Shown here piece by piece: positions 20,356 through 30,454 of a stretch of DNA of 46,107 nt. The stretch spans positions 1-46,107 of the forward strand of contig JADZCN010000141.1 in assembly GCA_020851565.1 (NCBI GenBank). Reading direction: 5' to 3'. Positions within the stretch are counted from its first letter, which is position 1; each line of letters starts with the position of its first letter. The position numbers and the translations under genes were made by a program. A model generated the notes under the pieces. It did not search any database. It had not been told where the DNA came from and saw only the letters and a program-made list of their open reading frames with translations. The DNA comes from Acidobacteriota bacterium. GTDB lineage: Bacteria; Acidobacteriota; Vicinamibacteria; Vicinamibacterales; UBA2999.

Positions 20356-21081
20356 ATGGGGAGGTCCCGCGTGCGATCCACTCTGAAGGCTGTGCTGCTG
20401 TTGCTGCCCGTTGCCGCGCTCGAGGTCGCGTGCTCGCGTCCCCCCGAGCAGCAGATGCTCAACCAGTTCTTCCGGGCGGCGCGCAACCGGGACAACACGA
20501 CGGCGGCGATGATGGCCACCGTTGCGCTCGACCCGCGCACCCAGGGCTCGGTCGAGGACTTCTCGATCACCTCCGTCGGCGCGGAGCGGCGGGAACCGCT
20601 GCCGCACAAGGCCCTGATGGAGGCCGCCGAGAAGGCGCGTCAGGAGGAAGCCGAGTTCCAGCGCCGGAAGAAGGAGTACTCCGACGCCAACCTTGCGACC
20701 ATCGAGGAAATCCTCAAGATCGAGAACCAGCCGAACGTGAAGTTCACCCCGCTGCAGGCCAAGGTCAAGCCCGAGTGGGACAAGTGGCGTGCCGACACGG
20801 CCATGTTCGTGAAGAACCTGAGCACCGCGCGCGCGGCCGCGACCGCCGCGACCGCGCTTCCGGAGGCGTCACTGGCGCAGCCCGGCCAGCCCGAGTTCGA
20901 CGTCAAGGCCTTCGAGGGGGAGATGGTGAGCAAGGATGTCGCCATCCGCGCGCAGGTGAAAGGCCCCGACGGGCAGACCGCCGAGAAGGACCTGACCATT
21001 ACGCTCTCGAAGGCGGTCGGCACGCAGGCCGGCACGGCCCGCGAGGGCAAGTGGATCATCACGAAGATCGCGGGGCTCTGA
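20356..21081 (+). CDS. hypothetical exported protein
   Basis: I do not recognise this family. From ATG 20356 (GGAGG 5 nt upstream) it has 241 residues. It starts with a basic end and a hydrophobic core (LKAVLLLLPVAALEVAC), then Ser-Arg, which suggests an exported protein. The cysteine could be lipidated but the residue at -3 is Glu, so the lipobox is poor. The middle (about 75-150) is a charged Glu/Lys/Arg helix, probably coiled coil, and the C-terminal half looks like a small beta domain (VKGPDGQTAEKDLTITLSK). It follows gyrA by 40 bp and may share its transcript. Function unknown. Confidence 0.75.
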   Translation: MGRSRVRSTLKAVLLLLPVAALEVACSRPPEQQMLNQFFRAARNRDNTTAAMMATVALDPRTQGSVEDFSITSVGAERREPLPHKALMEAAEKARQEEAEFQRRKKEYSDANLATIEEILKIENQPNVKFTPLQAKVKPEWDKWRADTAMFVKNLSTARAAATAATALPEASLAQPGQPEFDVKAFEGEMVSKDVAIRAQVKGPDGQTAEKDLTITLSKAVGTQAGTAREGKWIITKIAGL

Positions 21082-21114
21082 GGGACGCAGGAGCAGGAAG
21101 GCGGAAGGCCCAGG

Positions 21115-21141
21115 GAACGCGCGTGACAGTCACGCGCGTTC
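21115..21141. terminator. bidirectional hairpin between convergent genes
   Basis: GAACGCGCGTGA and its exact complement TCACGCGCGTTC form a 12-bp stem with a 3-nt loop. It lies between the plus-strand hypothetical gene and the minus-strand helicase gene, and the helicase TGA stop is inside one arm. The perfect GC-rich stem suits a terminator for both genes, although no T-run follows. Confidence 0.65.
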
Positions 21142-23400
21142 GAGCTTCGCATACTTCGCCCGCAGCGTCTTCTGCCCGACCGAGACGAACCGCACGACCA
21201 GCTTCTGGTCGTCCTCCAGCTCCTCCACGCTGACCACCATGCCGACGCCGAACTGGCCGTGCTTGACGCGCAGCCCGGGGCGAAGGCCCGTGGACTGGTC
21301 CTCGTCCTCGTACATGAACGGCGGCGGTTCCTCCCGCGTACGATCGGGCCCGCGCCTCGGCGGGCGTGCATAGGGGTTCGCCCGGTATTCCCATCCGCCG
21401 CGGGTGCCGCGGTACGGTGACGACAGGGACGAGAACTCCTGCTCGATGAGATCCGCGGGAATCTCGTCGATGAAGCGCGATGGCTCGGTGGCCTGGTACT
21501 CGCCGAAGACCCGCCGGCGCGCGGCGCTGGTCAGGACCAGCCGCTTGCGAGCCCGGGTGATGCCGACGTAGCACAGCCGCCGTTCCTCCTCCAGCTCCGC
21601 ATCGTCCTCGCGCGCGCGGGAGTGAGGGAAGAGGCCCTCTTCGAGGCCGGCCATGACGACGACCGGGAACTCGAGGCCCTTGGCCGAGTGCAGCGTCATC
21701 ATCAGCACGCGGGCGTCGCGCCCGCCCTGTTCCTTGTCCACGTCGGAGAGCAGCGACAGCCGATCGACGAACCCTCCAAGGGATGTGTCAACCTCGCGGG
21801 CCTCGTACTCCCTCGCCGCCGACACGAGCTCCATCAGGTTCTCGATGCGGGCCTGCGACTCCTCGCTCCGGTCCTCGCGCAGGTCGCGGAGGTAGCCTGA
21901 CTGGTCCAGGGCCTTGCCCAGCGTGATGGCCACGGTCTCGTGCCGGGCCGTGTCGGAGAGCGAGGTGATCAAGTCACGAAACGCGGCCAGCGATGCGACC
22001 TGCCGGGGATTGAGGAGCCGTCGATCCACGGCGGTCACCAGCTTCGTCCAGAGCGAGTTCGAGGCCACGGCGGCCTGAAGCCCCGCGAGCAGCGGCGGGA
22101 GGTCCTCGGCCGCTTCGCCGGCGTGCACCTGCTCGAGGGCGTCCATGACGCCCTTGCCGATCCCGCGCGCGGGCGTGTTGATGACCCGCCTCAACGCGAC
22201 ATCGTCGTGCGGGTTGAGGATCAGCTTGAGGTAGGCGAGCGCGTCCTTGATCTCACGGCGCTCGTAGAAGCCGACGCCCCCCAGGATGAGGTACGGGATG
22301 CCCGCCGCCCTGAGCGCGTCTTCCACCGACCGGGACTGCGCGTTCGTTCGATACAGCACCGCCATCGTCGCATCGATGTCTTCGCGCATCGTGTTGCGGG
22401 CGGTGCGAGCGATGAACTCCGCTTCCTCGAGCTCGTCGGATGCCCGGAAGTACACGATCCGGGCGCCGCCCTTCCGGTCGGTCCAGAGGGCCTTCTCCTT
22501 GCGGTTGCGGTTGTTGCCGATGACGGCCGAGGCCGCGTCGAGGATGACCTGTGTCGAGCGGTAGTTCCGCTCGAGGCGCACGACCTCGGCCTCGGGGAAG
22601 TCCTGCTCGAAGTCCATGATGTTGCGGAGATCCGCCCCGCGCCACTTGTAGATGGACTGATCGGGGTCACCGACGACGCAGAGGTTGCGATGGCCTCCGG
22701 CGAGCTGCTTCACGAGCATGTACTGCGGGCGGTTGGTGTCCTGATACTCGTCCACCATGACGAACCTGAACCGGCGGGCGTACCGCTCGCGCAGGGCCGG
22801 GTTCCGCTCGAAGAGCTCCACGGTCCTGAGCAGCAGGTCGTCGAAATCGAGCGCGCTCGCCTCGGCCAGGGCGCGGTTGTAGCCGAGGAACAGCCGGCCG
22901 ATCTCGCGATCGCGGGGGTTCCACGTGTTCTCGAACGACTCGGGCCCCTCCATCCGGTTCTTGGCGTGGCTGATGCGCCCCAGCACCATGCGAGCCTGGT
23001 ACGTGCTGTCGTCGAGCCCGTACTCCTTGACCAGCTGCTTGACCACGGACTGCTGATCGGCCGAATCGTAGATGGTGAAGTCGCGGCTGAGGCCGATGTG
23101 CCCGGCCTCGCGCCTCAGCAGGCGCGCGCAGAGGGCATGAAAGGTGGAGATCCACATCGCGCGGCAGTCGATGTCGAGCAGGGCCTCCACCCGCTCGCGC
23201 ATCTCGGCGGCGGCCTTGTTGGTGAACGTGACCGCGACGACTTCGTCCGGATGGGCCACGCGCTCGGAGACGAGGTAGGCGATGCGATGCGCGATGACGC
23301 GCGTCTTGCCCGAGCCCGCCCCCGCGAGAATGAGCAGCGGGCCTTCCGTGTGGCGGACCGCGGCCTGCTGCTCGGGATTCAGGGAAGAGAGGAGATCCAA
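21130..23400 (-). CDS. UvrD/PcrA-type superfamily 1 DNA helicase
   Basis: An ATP-dependent 3'-5' helicase of 756 residues used in nucleotide-excision and mismatch repair and in clearing stalled replication. Visible motifs are LNPEQQAAV (Q motif), AGAGSGKT (26-33, motif I), TFTNKAA (Ia), DEYQDTN (II), GDPDQSIYKWRGA (III), LERNYRS (IV), TLHSAKGLEFPVV (V) and VGITRARKRL (VI). The C-terminus ends in a Tudor-like segment (VKHGQFGVGMVV) typical of PcrA/UvrD and known to contact RNA polymerase. UvrD and PcrA cannot be told apart from sequence alone here. It precedes glmS by orientation but is downstream of it, 5 bp away. Confidence 0.95.
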   Translation of the reverse strand: MDLLSSLNPEQQAAVRHTEGPLLILAGAGSGKTRVIAHRIAYLVSERVAHPDEVVAVTFTNKAAAEMRERVEALLDIDCRAMWISTFHALCARLLRREAGHIGLSRDFTIYDSADQQSVVKQLVKEYGLDDSTYQARMVLGRISHAKNRMEGPESFENTWNPRDREIGRLFLGYNRALAEASALDFDDLLLRTVELFERNPALRERYARRFRFVMVDEYQDTNRPQYMLVKQLAGGHRNLCVVGDPDQSIYKWRGADLRNIMDFEQDFPEAEVVRLERNYRSTQVILDAASAVIGNNRNRKEKALWTDRKGGARIVYFRASDELEEAEFIARTARNTMREDIDATMAVLYRTNAQSRSVEDALRAAGIPYLILGGVGFYERREIKDALAYLKLILNPHDDVALRRVINTPARGIGKGVMDALEQVHAGEAAEDLPPLLAGLQAAVASNSLWTKLVTAVDRRLLNPRQVASLAAFRDLITSLSDTARHETVAITLGKALDQSGYLRDLREDRSEESQARIENLMELVSAAREYEAREVDTSLGGFVDRLSLLSDVDKEQGGRDARVLMMTLHSAKGLEFPVVVMAGLEEGLFPHSRAREDDAELEEERRLCYVGITRARKRLVLTSAARRRVFGEYQATEPSRFIDEIPADLIEQEFSSLSSPYRGTRGGWEYRANPYARPPRRGPDRTREEPPPFMYEDEDQSTGLRPGLRVKHGQFGVGMVVSVEELEDDQKLVVRFVSVGQKTLRAKYAKLERA

Positions 23401-23405
23401 CCCTC

Positions 23406-25250
23406 CTATTCTACCGTGACGCTCTTGGCGAGGTTCCTCGGCTGATCGACGTCGCAGCCGCGCCGGATGGCGATGTGATACGCGAGGAGCTGCAGCGGGA
23501 TCGTCATGGCCACCGACGTCAGCAGCGGAGTCGTTGCAGGAATTGCCACCAGGGCGTCGGAATGGCCATCCAGGAGATCCGTAAGGGGACTATCCCCCTC
23601 GTTGGTGACCGCGATGACCGAGCCGCCCCGTGCCTTGGCCTCCTGGATGTTGCCCAGCATCTTCTCGAACACCGAGTCACGCGGGGCCAGTGCCACCACC
23701 GGCATGGCCTCGTCGATGAGGGCGATGGGCCCGTGTTTCATCTCGCCAGCCGGGTAGCCCTCGGCGTGAATGTAGGAGATCTCCTTCAGCTTCAGCGCGC
23801 CTTCGAGGGCGATGGGATAGTTCACGCCGCGGCCGAGATAGAGGAAGTCCGACCGGTTGTAGAAGCGCGCCGCGATGTCTTCGGTCGCCTTCGACGCCTG
23901 GATCGCGCCCTCGACGACCTGGGGCAGGCGCATCAGCGCGTCGATGGCGGTGCGGCGCTGCTCGATCGTGAGCGTCTCACGGATTTCGGAGAGGCGGAGC
24001 GCGAGAAGGTAGAGCGCCACCAGCTGGGTGGTGAAGGCCTTCGTGGAGGCGACGCCGATCTCCGGGCCGGCATGCGTGTAGATGGTGCCCTCGGCCTCGC
24101 GCGTGGCCATGCTCCCAACGACGTTGCAGATGGCGACGCTGCGGGCGCCCTTGGCCTTTGCTTCGCGAAGGGCCGCCAGCGTGTCGGCGGTCTCGCCCGA
24201 CTGGGTAATCGCGACGGTCAGCGAGTGGCGGTCCACGATGGGATCGCGGTACCTGAACTCGGAGCCGTAGTCCACCTCGACCGGGATGCGGGCCAGCTGC
24301 TCGATCATGAACTTGCCGACCAGCGCCGCGTGCCACGACGTGCCGCACGCCACCATCGTGACCTTGGTCACCTCCGCCAGGTCGGCCGGGCTGATGGCGA
24401 GTTCGTCCAGGAACGTCTGCGCGGAGTCCACGGAGACGCGGCCGAGGATGGTCTCGCGCAGCGCGTGTGGCTGCTCGATGATCTCCTTCAGCATGAAGTG
24501 CTTGTAGCCGGCCTTCTCGGCCATGACCGGGTCCCAGGTCACCCGCGTGGGCACGTGCGTGACCTCGGTGCCGTCGAGCGACCTGAACGTGGCGCCGGCG
24601 GGCGTGACCACGGCCATCTCGCGGTCGTCCATGAAGACGACGTTCCGCGTGTGCGCGAGGATGGCGGGCACGTCGCTCGCGACGAAGTACTCGCCCTCGC
24701 CCAGCCCGACCACGATGGGCGGGCCGTTGCGCACGGCGACGAGCTTGTCCGGATCGTCGGCCGTGAGCAGCACCAGGGCGAAGAGCCCGCGGATCCGCGC
24801 CATCGCCCGTTGAACGGCGTTCTCGAGGCCGTCGCCGCGCCACTCGTCCTGGACCAGGTGCGCCACCACCTCGGTGTCGGTCTCGGACTGGAACGCGTGG
24901 CCCTTCGCGAGGAGCTCCCGCTTCAATTCCAGGTAGTTCTCGATGATCCCGTTGTGAACCACCACCAGCCGTCCCGTGCCGTCACGATGTGGGTGCGCGT
25001 TCTCCTCGGTGGGCCGCCCGTGCGTGGCCCACCTGGTATGGCCGAGGCCGTACTGACCCTCGAGCGGCGATTTCGCGAGCGACTGCTCGAGGTTCGCGAG
25101 CTTGCCCGCGCTGCGGCGGATATCGAGGCGGCCGTCGTTGACCACGGCAATACCGGCCGAGTCGTAACCGCGATACTCGAGCCGCTTCAGCCCGTCCAGG
25201 ATGACGGGGACGACGGGCTTCGAGCCGATGTAGCCAATGATCCCGCACAT
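23406..25250 (-). CDS. glmS: glutamine-fructose-6-phosphate aminotransferase (isomerizing)
   Basis: GlmS makes glucosamine-6-phosphate, the first step of UDP-GlcNAc synthesis for peptidoglycan and LPS. The 614-residue protein starts [12 protein letters not shown] with Cys2 as the glutaminase nucleophile after Met removal, followed by YRGYDSAG and GHTRWATHG. Two SIS sugar-isomerase domains follow with [19 protein letters not shown] and the ending NLAKSVTVE. It lies 10 bp after glmU, so both pathway enzymes are made together. No glmS ribozyme is visible; the leader is too short. Confidence 0.97.
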   Translation of the reverse strand: MCGIIGYIGSKPVVPVILDGLKRLEYRGYDSAGIAVVNDGRLDIRRSAGKLANLEQSLAKSPLEGQYGLGHTRWATHGRPTEENAHPHRDGTGRLVVVHNGIIENYLELKRELLAKGHAFQSETDTEVVAHLVQDEWRGDGLENAVQRAMARIRGLFALVLLTADDPDKLVAVRNGPPIVVGLGEGEYFVASDVPAILAHTRNVVFMDDREMAVVTPAGATFRSLDGTEVTHVPTRVTWDPVMAEKAGYKHFMLKEIIEQPHALRETILGRVSVDSAQTFLDELAISPADLAEVTKVTMVACGTSWHAALVGKFMIEQLARIPVEVDYGSEFRYRDPIVDRHSLTVAITQSGETADTLAALREAKAKGARSVAICNVVGSMATREAEGTIYTHAGPEIGVASTKAFTTQLVALYLLALRLSEIRETLTIEQRRTAIDALMRLPQVVEGAIQASKATEDIAARFYNRSDFLYLGRGVNYPIALEGALKLKEISYIHAEGYPAGEMKHGPIALIDEAMPVVALAPRDSVFEKMLGNIQEAKARGGSVIAVTNEGDSPLTDLLDGHSDALVAIPATTPLLTSVAMTIPLQLLAYHIAIRRGCDVDQPRNLAKSVTVE

Positions 25251-25260
25251 CTAATTCGTC

Positions 25261-25290
25261 TCACTTCTCACTGTTCACTTCCTCTTTGCG
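25261..25290. repeat. GTGAGAAG-type repeat at the glmU stop codon
   Basis: On the minus strand the segment reads as AGTGAACAGTGAGAAGTGAGA-like heptads. It provides the last residues of GlmU (VNSEK), the TGA stop and part of the glmU-glmS gap. The same unit lies at the serS stop codon (31764-31829) and near 38854-38865. Confidence 0.6.
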
Positions 25291-26652
25291 CCGGGTCACC
25301 CAACCCGCCTTGTTCTCCTGCCGGGCGCGGCCGATGCCGAGCGCGTCCGCAGGCACGTCCTGGGTGACGGCTGACCCGGCAGCGACGTAGGCGTTGTCGC
25401 CGATCGTGACCGGGGCAACCAGCGTGGAGTTGCTGCCGACGAAGGCGCCCTTGCCGACCACCGTCCGGTGCTTGCGGGCGCCGTCGTAGTTGCACGTGAT
25501 GGTGCCGGCGCCGATGTTCGAGCGCTCGCCGATGGTCGCGTCGCCGAGGTAGGCGAGGTGATTGGCCTTCGCGCCGTCCCCCAGCGCCGTGTTCTTGAGC
25601 TCGACGAAGTTGCCGACGCGGGCCTCGGCTCCGATGACCGTTCCCGGCCTCAAGTGCGCAAACGGGCCCACGCTGCAGCCCGCCCCGATGGTCGAGTCGG
25701 TCACGACCGAGTGATTCAGCAGCGTCACGCGATCGCCCACTGTCGAGTTGACCACGCGGGTGCCCGAGTGGATCTCGCAGGCGCTGCCGATGTGTGTCGA
25801 ACCCTCGAGGTACACGCCCGGATGAATCACGGTGTCGGGCCCCACCTCGACACCGCTGTCGACATAGGTCGTGGCCGGATCGACCAGGGTGACCCCCGCG
25901 GCCATCAGTTCCTCGTTCTTCCCCTGTCGAACCATTTCACTGACCTCCGCCAGCTCCGATCGGCTGTTGATTCCTCGAATTTCGTTTGCGTTCGGGACGT
26001 GCCAGGTCGTGACGATCCGGCCCTGGCGCCGGTAGATGCCGACGAGGTCGGGCAGATAGTACTCGCCCTGCGCGTTGGCGGCGCCGATGCCGCGGAGGGC
26101 CTCGAAGAGTGGCGCCAGGTCGAAGGCGTAGATGCCCGAGTTGATCTCCCTGATCTCGCGCTCAGCCGGGGAGGCGTCCCGTTCCTCGACGATGCGCACG
26201 ATCTCGCCTTCCTTGCGGATCACACGGCCATAGCCGAAGGGACGCGGCACGGTGGCTGTTACGACGGTGGCCGCGGCCCCCGCCTGGTGGTGAGCCTGGA
26301 CCAGCGCCTGGAGCGTGGCCGGGGTGAGGAGCGGGACGTCGCCTGACAGGAGCACGACGGTGCCCGAGCGGTCCTTCAGGACCGGCTCGGCCTGGAGCAG
26401 CGCGTGACCGGTCCCGAGCTGTGGTTCCTGCACGACCGTGAACAGCTGCGGCTTCTCGCCGAGGTGGTGACGGACCCTGGCGGCTTCGTGGCCGACCACC
26501 ACGGTCGTAGTTTCGGGCCCGAGGGCTGACGCTGCCTCGAGAACGCGGTCGATGAGGGCGACACCGCAAATGGGATGCAGGACCTTCGGCCTGGCGGACC
26601 GCATCCGGGTGCCCTTACCCGCGGCCAGGATAACGATGTGGATGGAGTTCAC
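25261..26652 (-). CDS. glmU: bifunctional UDP-N-acetylglucosamine pyrophosphorylase / glucosamine-1-phosphate acetyltransferase
   Basis: GlmU acetylates GlcN-1-P and then forms UDP-GlcNAc. The 463-residue protein has an N-terminal uridyltransferase domain (VILAAGKGTRMRSARPKVLHP, then QLGTGHAL) and a C-terminal left-handed beta helix of hexapeptide repeats with VGNFVELKNT, NHLAYLGDATIG and NIGAGTITCNYDG. The start codon is GTG 26652; a TAAGAT -10-like hexamer lies 8 nt upstream, so the mRNA may be leaderless. The last codons and TGA stop are built from the GTGAGAAG-type repeat described at 25261-25290. Confidence 0.96.
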   Translation of the reverse strand: MNSIHIVILAAGKGTRMRSARPKVLHPICGVALIDRVLEAASALGPETTTVVVGHEAARVRHHLGEKPQLFTVVQEPQLGTGHALLQAEPVLKDRSGTVVLLSGDVPLLTPATLQALVQAHHQAGAAATVVTATVPRPFGYGRVIRKEGEIVRIVEERDASPAEREIREINSGIYAFDLAPLFEALRGIGAANAQGEYYLPDLVGIYRRQGRIVTTWHVPNANEIRGINSRSELAEVSEMVRQGKNEELMAAGVTLVDPATTYVDSGVEVGPDTVIHPGVYLEGSTHIGSACEIHSGTRVVNSTVGDRVTLLNHSVVTDSTIGAGCSVGPFAHLRPGTVIGAEARVGNFVELKNTALGDGAKANHLAYLGDATIGERSNIGAGTITCNYDGARKHRTVVGKGAFVGSNSTLVAPVTIGDNAYVAAGSAVTQDVPADALGIGRARQENKAGWVTRRKEEVNSEK

Positions 26653-26695
26653 TGACGTGGATCTTATCGGTCGCAGCGCGTGTCAGGTTGGGGTG

Positions 26696-27526
26696 CTAGT
26701 CGCGGACGGCGTCGTAGACGTATTTGGTCGACAACCCGAATTTCTGCGCTACAAGGCGGGCAGCCTCTCGTTTGGACCGTGCGTCATTTTTGGTCAACAA
26801 GCCTAATTCGTGCCGCAATACATCGACGGACACCACCGGCTGCGCGGTCTGATCCGGTTCCGTCCTGGGGAACACCAGCGTGAACTCGCCCTGGGGGTGT
26901 TCGAGTCTCGCCAGGATCTCGACGGGGAGGCCGCTCAGGCACTCCTCGTGGAGCTTGGTCAGCTCGCGAAACACTAGAATTGGGCATTTGATATAGTTGC
27001 CGAGTTCCTCGAGCGTCTTCCGGATGCGGTGAGGGGCCTCGAAGCACACCACGGCCAGATCGGCCTGATAACGAACCAGACGCTCGAACCACTCGTTTCG
27101 CTCTTTTGACCTAATCGGTGGAAAGCCCAGAAATGCGAACTCCGGGTCGTCCAGCCCTGACAGGGAAATGGCGGTGGCAACCGCGCTCGGCCCGGGAACG
27201 GCCTCCACGGCGACACCGGACTCACGGGCCAGGCGCACGAGCTCGGCCCCCGGGTCCGACACCCCGGGCGTGCCCGCGTCGGACACCAGGGCCACGGATT
27301 CCCCCCGCCGGAGGCGGGATAACAGCTCGGGTGCCCGAGAGCGCTCGTTGTGCTGGTGAAGACTCAGGATCCGGGTCGGGATACTGAAGTGTCGGAGCAG
27401 GTTGCCCGTCCGCCGGGTGTCCTCGGCGGCGACGATGGCCACCTCGCGCAGGACGCGAAGGGCCCGGGCGGAAATGTCCTCGAGATGGCCGATTGGCGTC
27501 GCGACAACGAAGAGCGTCCCGGCCAT
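26696..27526 (-). CDS. rsmI: 16S rRNA (cytidine-1402-2'-O)-methyltransferase
   Basis: RsmI 2'-O-methylates C1402 in the ribosomal decoding centre. The 276-residue tetrapyrrole-methylase-fold protein begins LFVVATPIGHLEDISARAL, then AEDTRRTGNLL, SDAGTPGVSDPGAELV, VPGPSAVATAISLSG, the GFPP motif and FEAPHRI, all hallmarks of the family. A TACAAT hexamer lies only 5 nt before the ATG. Gene order relative to glmU (44 bp apart) suggests one transcript rsmI-glmU-glmS-helicase. Confidence 0.95.
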   Translation of the reverse strand: MAGTLFVVATPIGHLEDISARALRVLREVAIVAAEDTRRTGNLLRHFSIPTRILSLHQHNERSRAPELLSRLRRGESVALVSDAGTPGVSDPGAELVRLARESGVAVEAVPGPSAVATAISLSGLDDPEFAFLGFPPIRSKERNEWFERLVRYQADLAVVCFEAPHRIRKTLEELGNYIKCPILVFRELTKLHEECLSGLPVEILARLEHPQGEFTLVFPRTEPDQTAQPVVSVDVLRHELGLLTKNDARSKREAARLVAQKFGLSTKYVYDAVRD

Positions 27527-27531
27527 ATTTT

Positions 27532-27540
27532 ATTGTACCA
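27532..27540 (-). promoter_or_regulatory. extended -10 element of rsmI
   Basis: On the minus strand TGGTACAAT forms an extended -10 (TGn followed by TACAAT), and after AAAAT comes the ATG at 27526. A start 6-8 nt after the hexamer would fall on or next to the A of the ATG, so the message would be leaderless. No -35 match is seen, as expected for an extended -10. Confidence 0.65.
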
Positions 27541-27586
27541 TTGGGAGATGGCCGCTCGCCGGAGGGGGCGGCCGTGATCGCCAGAC

Positions 27587-29251
27587 ATGCACGCCGCGGA
27601 ACCGCTCACACACTTCGTCGACGACTACGTGGCCTACCTGTACGAGGCCCGGCCGACCAACGCGACACTCGACGGGGTGCACCAGCACGACGACCTCCTG
27701 GAGGACTTCCGCCGGGCCGCCGTCGAAACGCATCTCGGGGCGCTGGCGGGCTTCGCCCGGCGCCTGGACGCGATTCCGGTGGACCTGCTCCCGCTGCACG
27801 AGCAGGTGGATCACGCCATCATCGGATCGAACATTCGCGCCCGGATGCACGAGCTCGAGGAGGTCCGGACATGGGAACGGAGCCCCCACCTCTACGGTGA
27901 AGCGCTGGCCTCGAGCCTGGCCGCCCAGGCCATCTTCACCTACGCGCCGGAAGCCGAGCGCGCGCGCCGGGTCCTCTCGAAGCTCCATCAGGTGCCACGC
28001 CTCATCCAGGCCGCCCGCGACAACGTCAAGGAGCCCCCGGCCATCTTCATCAAGGTAGGCCTGGACACCTGGCGCGGCATCAAGACCTTCATCGACGCCG
28101 ACCTGCCGCGCGCCTTCTCGGGCGTGGACGACCTGCACCTCCTGTCCGACCTGGCCGACGCCTCGACCGAGGCGGTGCAGGCGGTAACCGGGTACATCGA
28201 CTACCTGGAGAACGACCTTCGCCCCCGGGCCAAGGGATCGTTCCGGCTGGGCCGCGAGCGCTTCGAGCAGAAGCTGCGCCTGGAGGAGGGCATTGGCCTC
28301 CCGATCGAGCGGCTGCTCACCATCGCCCTGCGTGAGCTCGCGAACACGCAGGAGGAGTTCCGCTCCGTCGCCGGGCGCATCAACGGCGGCGATCCGATGG
28401 ACGCGTGGCGAAAAGCACGCGAGGCGCACCCCGCCCCTGGCACGCTCATCGCCACCGCGCGCGGGCAGCTGGACGAGCTGCGAACGTTCCTCGCCCGCAA
28501 TCCCGTTGTCGAGCTTCCGCCGGGCGACGGCGACGGCATCGACGTCGCCGCCACGCCGGAGTTCTTCCGGTGGTCGTTTGCCAGCATGTGGACGCCGGGA
28601 CCGTTCGAGACGCGCGCGTCGCGCGCGATGTACTACCTGACCGACGCCGAGGCCTCGTGGCCCGACGACCGAAAGCGCGAGCACCTGCGCGATTTCAATC
28701 TTCCGACCCTGTGGACCATTTCGATCCACGAGGTGTATCCCGGCCACTACCTGCACTACCAGCACCTTCGCCGCGTCGCGTCCAAGGTGCGACGCTCCAC
28801 CTTGTTCGCGCCGGCGTCGTACGTGGAAGGCTGGGCGCACTACTGCGAGCAGATGATGCTGGAGGCGGGCTTCGGCCGCGGCGATCACGCGCTCCGGCTG
28901 GGACAGCTGGGCGAGGCCCTGGTCCGCCTGGCCCGCTTCGTCGTGGGGATCCGGCTGCACACCGACGACTGGTCGGTGGAGCAGGGCGTGCGCTTCTTCA
29001 AGGAAGAGGCGTTCCTCGAAGACGCCAGCGCGAGGCGGGAGGCCGAGCGCGGCACGTTCGATCCCACTTACCTCGTCTACTCGGCCGGCAAGCTGATGCT
29101 GCTCAAGCTGCGCCACGACTGGCAGGAGGAGCAGCGCGGCAAGCCCTCCCTGCGCGCGTTCCACGACGCCTTCCTCGCGCAGGGCGCGGCCTCGTTCCCG
29201 GCGCTCCGGCGCCTCATGCTGGACCACGCAACCGGCGACGTCCTGGAGTAA
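27587..29251 (+). CDS. DUF885 family metallopeptidase-like protein
   Basis: A 554-residue protein of the DUF885 family (COG4805). The key motif [14 protein letters not shown] (His381 onward) is the expected zinc-binding HExxxGH site of this largely uncharacterised hydrolase group. A long helical body surrounds it ([27 protein letters not shown] at the start, WAHYCEQMM and [21 protein letters not shown] later). No signal peptide is visible, so it may act in the cytoplasm on small peptides or amides. The start ATG 27587 lies 60 bp from the divergent rsmI start. Confidence 0.87.
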   Translation: MHAAEPLTHFVDDYVAYLYEARPTNATLDGVHQHDDLLEDFRRAAVETHLGALAGFARRLDAIPVDLLPLHEQVDHAIIGSNIRARMHELEEVRTWERSPHLYGEALASSLAAQAIFTYAPEAERARRVLSKLHQVPRLIQAARDNVKEPPAIFIKVGLDTWRGIKTFIDADLPRAFSGVDDLHLLSDLADASTEAVQAVTGYIDYLENDLRPRAKGSFRLGRERFEQKLRLEEGIGLPIERLLTIALRELANTQEEFRSVAGRINGGDPMDAWRKAREAHPAPGTLIATARGQLDELRTFLARNPVVELPPGDGDGIDVAATPEFFRWSFASMWTPGPFETRASRAMYYLTDAEASWPDDRKREHLRDFNLPTLWTISIHEVYPGHYLHYQHLRRVASKVRRSTLFAPASYVEGWAHYCEQMMLEAGFGRGDHALRLGQLGEALVRLARFVVGIRLHTDDWSVEQGVRFFKEEAFLEDASARREAERGTFDPTYLVYSAGKLMLLKLRHDWQEEQRGKPSLRAFHDAFLAQGAASFPALRRLMLDHATGDVLE

Positions 29252-29259
29252 CCCTCACC

Positions 29260-29586
29260 ATGCCCCTGTACGAATACCAGTGCGACGCGTGCGCCCACCG
29301 GTTCGAGGTCATCCAGAAGTTCTCGGACGCCCCCATCGAGACCTGCCCGAAGTGCGGCGGCGCGGTGAAGAAGCTGCTCTCGTCCCCGGCGATCCAGTTC
29401 AAGGGATCGGGGTGGTACATCACCGATTACGCAAGGGCGGGCAAGTCGGACAGCGCCAATGTCGCGTCGGGCACCAACGAGTCGGGCGGTTCGTCCGGCG
29501 GGAGCAAGCCCGAGACGAAGGGCGAGACGAAGAGCGAGGCGAAGAAGGAGTCGACGCCTAGCCCTTCGACGTCGGCGTCAAGTTGA
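29260..29586 (+). CDS. FmdB-type zinc ribbon protein
   Basis: A 108-residue protein. Residues 1-45 form the regulatory FmdB/CxxC domain, with [16 protein letters not shown] and two cysteine pairs (Cys8/Cys11, Cys29/Cys32) that should bind one zinc. The rest is a low-complexity tail rich in Ser, Gly, Lys and Glu. It starts 8 bp after the DUF885 stop. Its 3' end overlaps the convergent galU 3' end by 29 bp. The role of these small proteins is not established. Confidence 0.9.
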   Translation: MPLYEYQCDACAHRFEVIQKFSDAPIETCPKCGGAVKKLLSSPAIQFKGSGWYITDYARAGKSDSANVASGTNESGGSSGGSKPETKGETKSEAKKESTPSPSTSASS

Positions 29587-30454
29587 GCGAGTCCAGGTAC
29601 TCGCGGAACGGCCCCGCCAGATCCGGGCGCTTCAGCGCGAAGTAGACCACGGCCTTCAGGAACCCGAGCTTGTTGCCCGTGTCGTGCCGGACGCCGTCGA
29701 TTTCGTAGGCGTAGAGCGGCCGCGACTGCAGCAGGCGCCGCATGCCGTTGGTCAGCTGGATCTCACCGGAGCGATCCCTGGTGGTTTCCCGCAAGGCGTC
29801 GAAGATGTCCGGCGTGAGGATGTACCGCCCGATGATGGCCAGGTTCGACGGCGCCTCGTGTCGGGGTGGCTTCTCGACGAGGTCCTTGATCCGGTACACG
29901 CCGCGGCCCAGCTCCGGCGCCGGCTCGACGTCCACGATGCCGTAACTGGAGACCTGTTCCTCGGGCACGCGCTCCACGGCGATGACCGGGCCGCCGGCCC
30001 GGTCGAACACGTCGATCATCTGTTTCAGCGCCGGCGGGTCCGCGTCGATCACATCGTCGCCAAGGATGACCGCGAAGGGCTCGCCCGCGACCATGGCCTC
30101 GGTGACCAGCACGGCGTGGCCGAGCCCCAGCGGCTCGCCCTGGCGGACGTACGACACGTTGATCAGGCTCGAGATGGCGCGGATCTCCTCGAGCTGCTCG
30201 AGCTTGCCCCGGCTCTCGAGGAACGTCTCGAGCTCGGTCGAGACGTCGAAGTGATCCTCGATGGCGTTCTTGCCGCGGCCCGTCACGAGAATGATGTTCG
30301 AGACTCCGGAGGCCACGGCCTCCTCGACGCCGTACTGGATGGTGGGCTTGTCCACCAGCGGCAGCATCTCCTTGGGCTGGGCCTTGGTGGCCGGCAGGAA
30401 CCGGGTGCCGAGGCCCGCGGCGGGGAAGACGGCTTTTCGGACCGGAGAGGGCAT
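29558..30454 (-). CDS. galU: UTP-glucose-1-phosphate uridylyltransferase
   Basis: GalU makes UDP-glucose for LPS, capsule or glycogen-type polymers. From ATG 30454 the protein has 298 residues with [49 protein letters not shown] and the [20 protein letters not shown] segment, all typical. An in-frame ATG at 30478 would add 8 residues; I prefer the inner one because a -10-like hexamer lies between the two. It diverges from serS with only 26 bp between start codons. Confidence 0.93.
   Translation of the reverse strand: MPSPVRKAVFPAAGLGTRFLPATKAQPKEMLPLVDKPTIQYGVEEAVASGVSNIILVTGRGKNAIEDHFDVSTELETFLESRGKLEQLEEIRAISSLINVSYVRQGEPLGLGHAVLVTEAMVAGEPFAVILGDDVIDADPPALKQMIDVFDRAGGPVIAVERVPEEQVSSYGIVDVEPAPELGRGVYRIKDLVEKPPRHEAPSNLAIIGRYILTPDIFDALRETTRDRSGEIQLTNGMRRLLQSRPLYAYEIDGVRHDTGNKLGFLKAVVYFALKRPDLAGPFREYLDSLNLTPTSKG

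Noticed and set aside
23406..25260. glmS ribozyme upstream of glmS
   Set aside because: The glmU-glmS gap is only 10 bp, so there is no space for a leader ribozyme.
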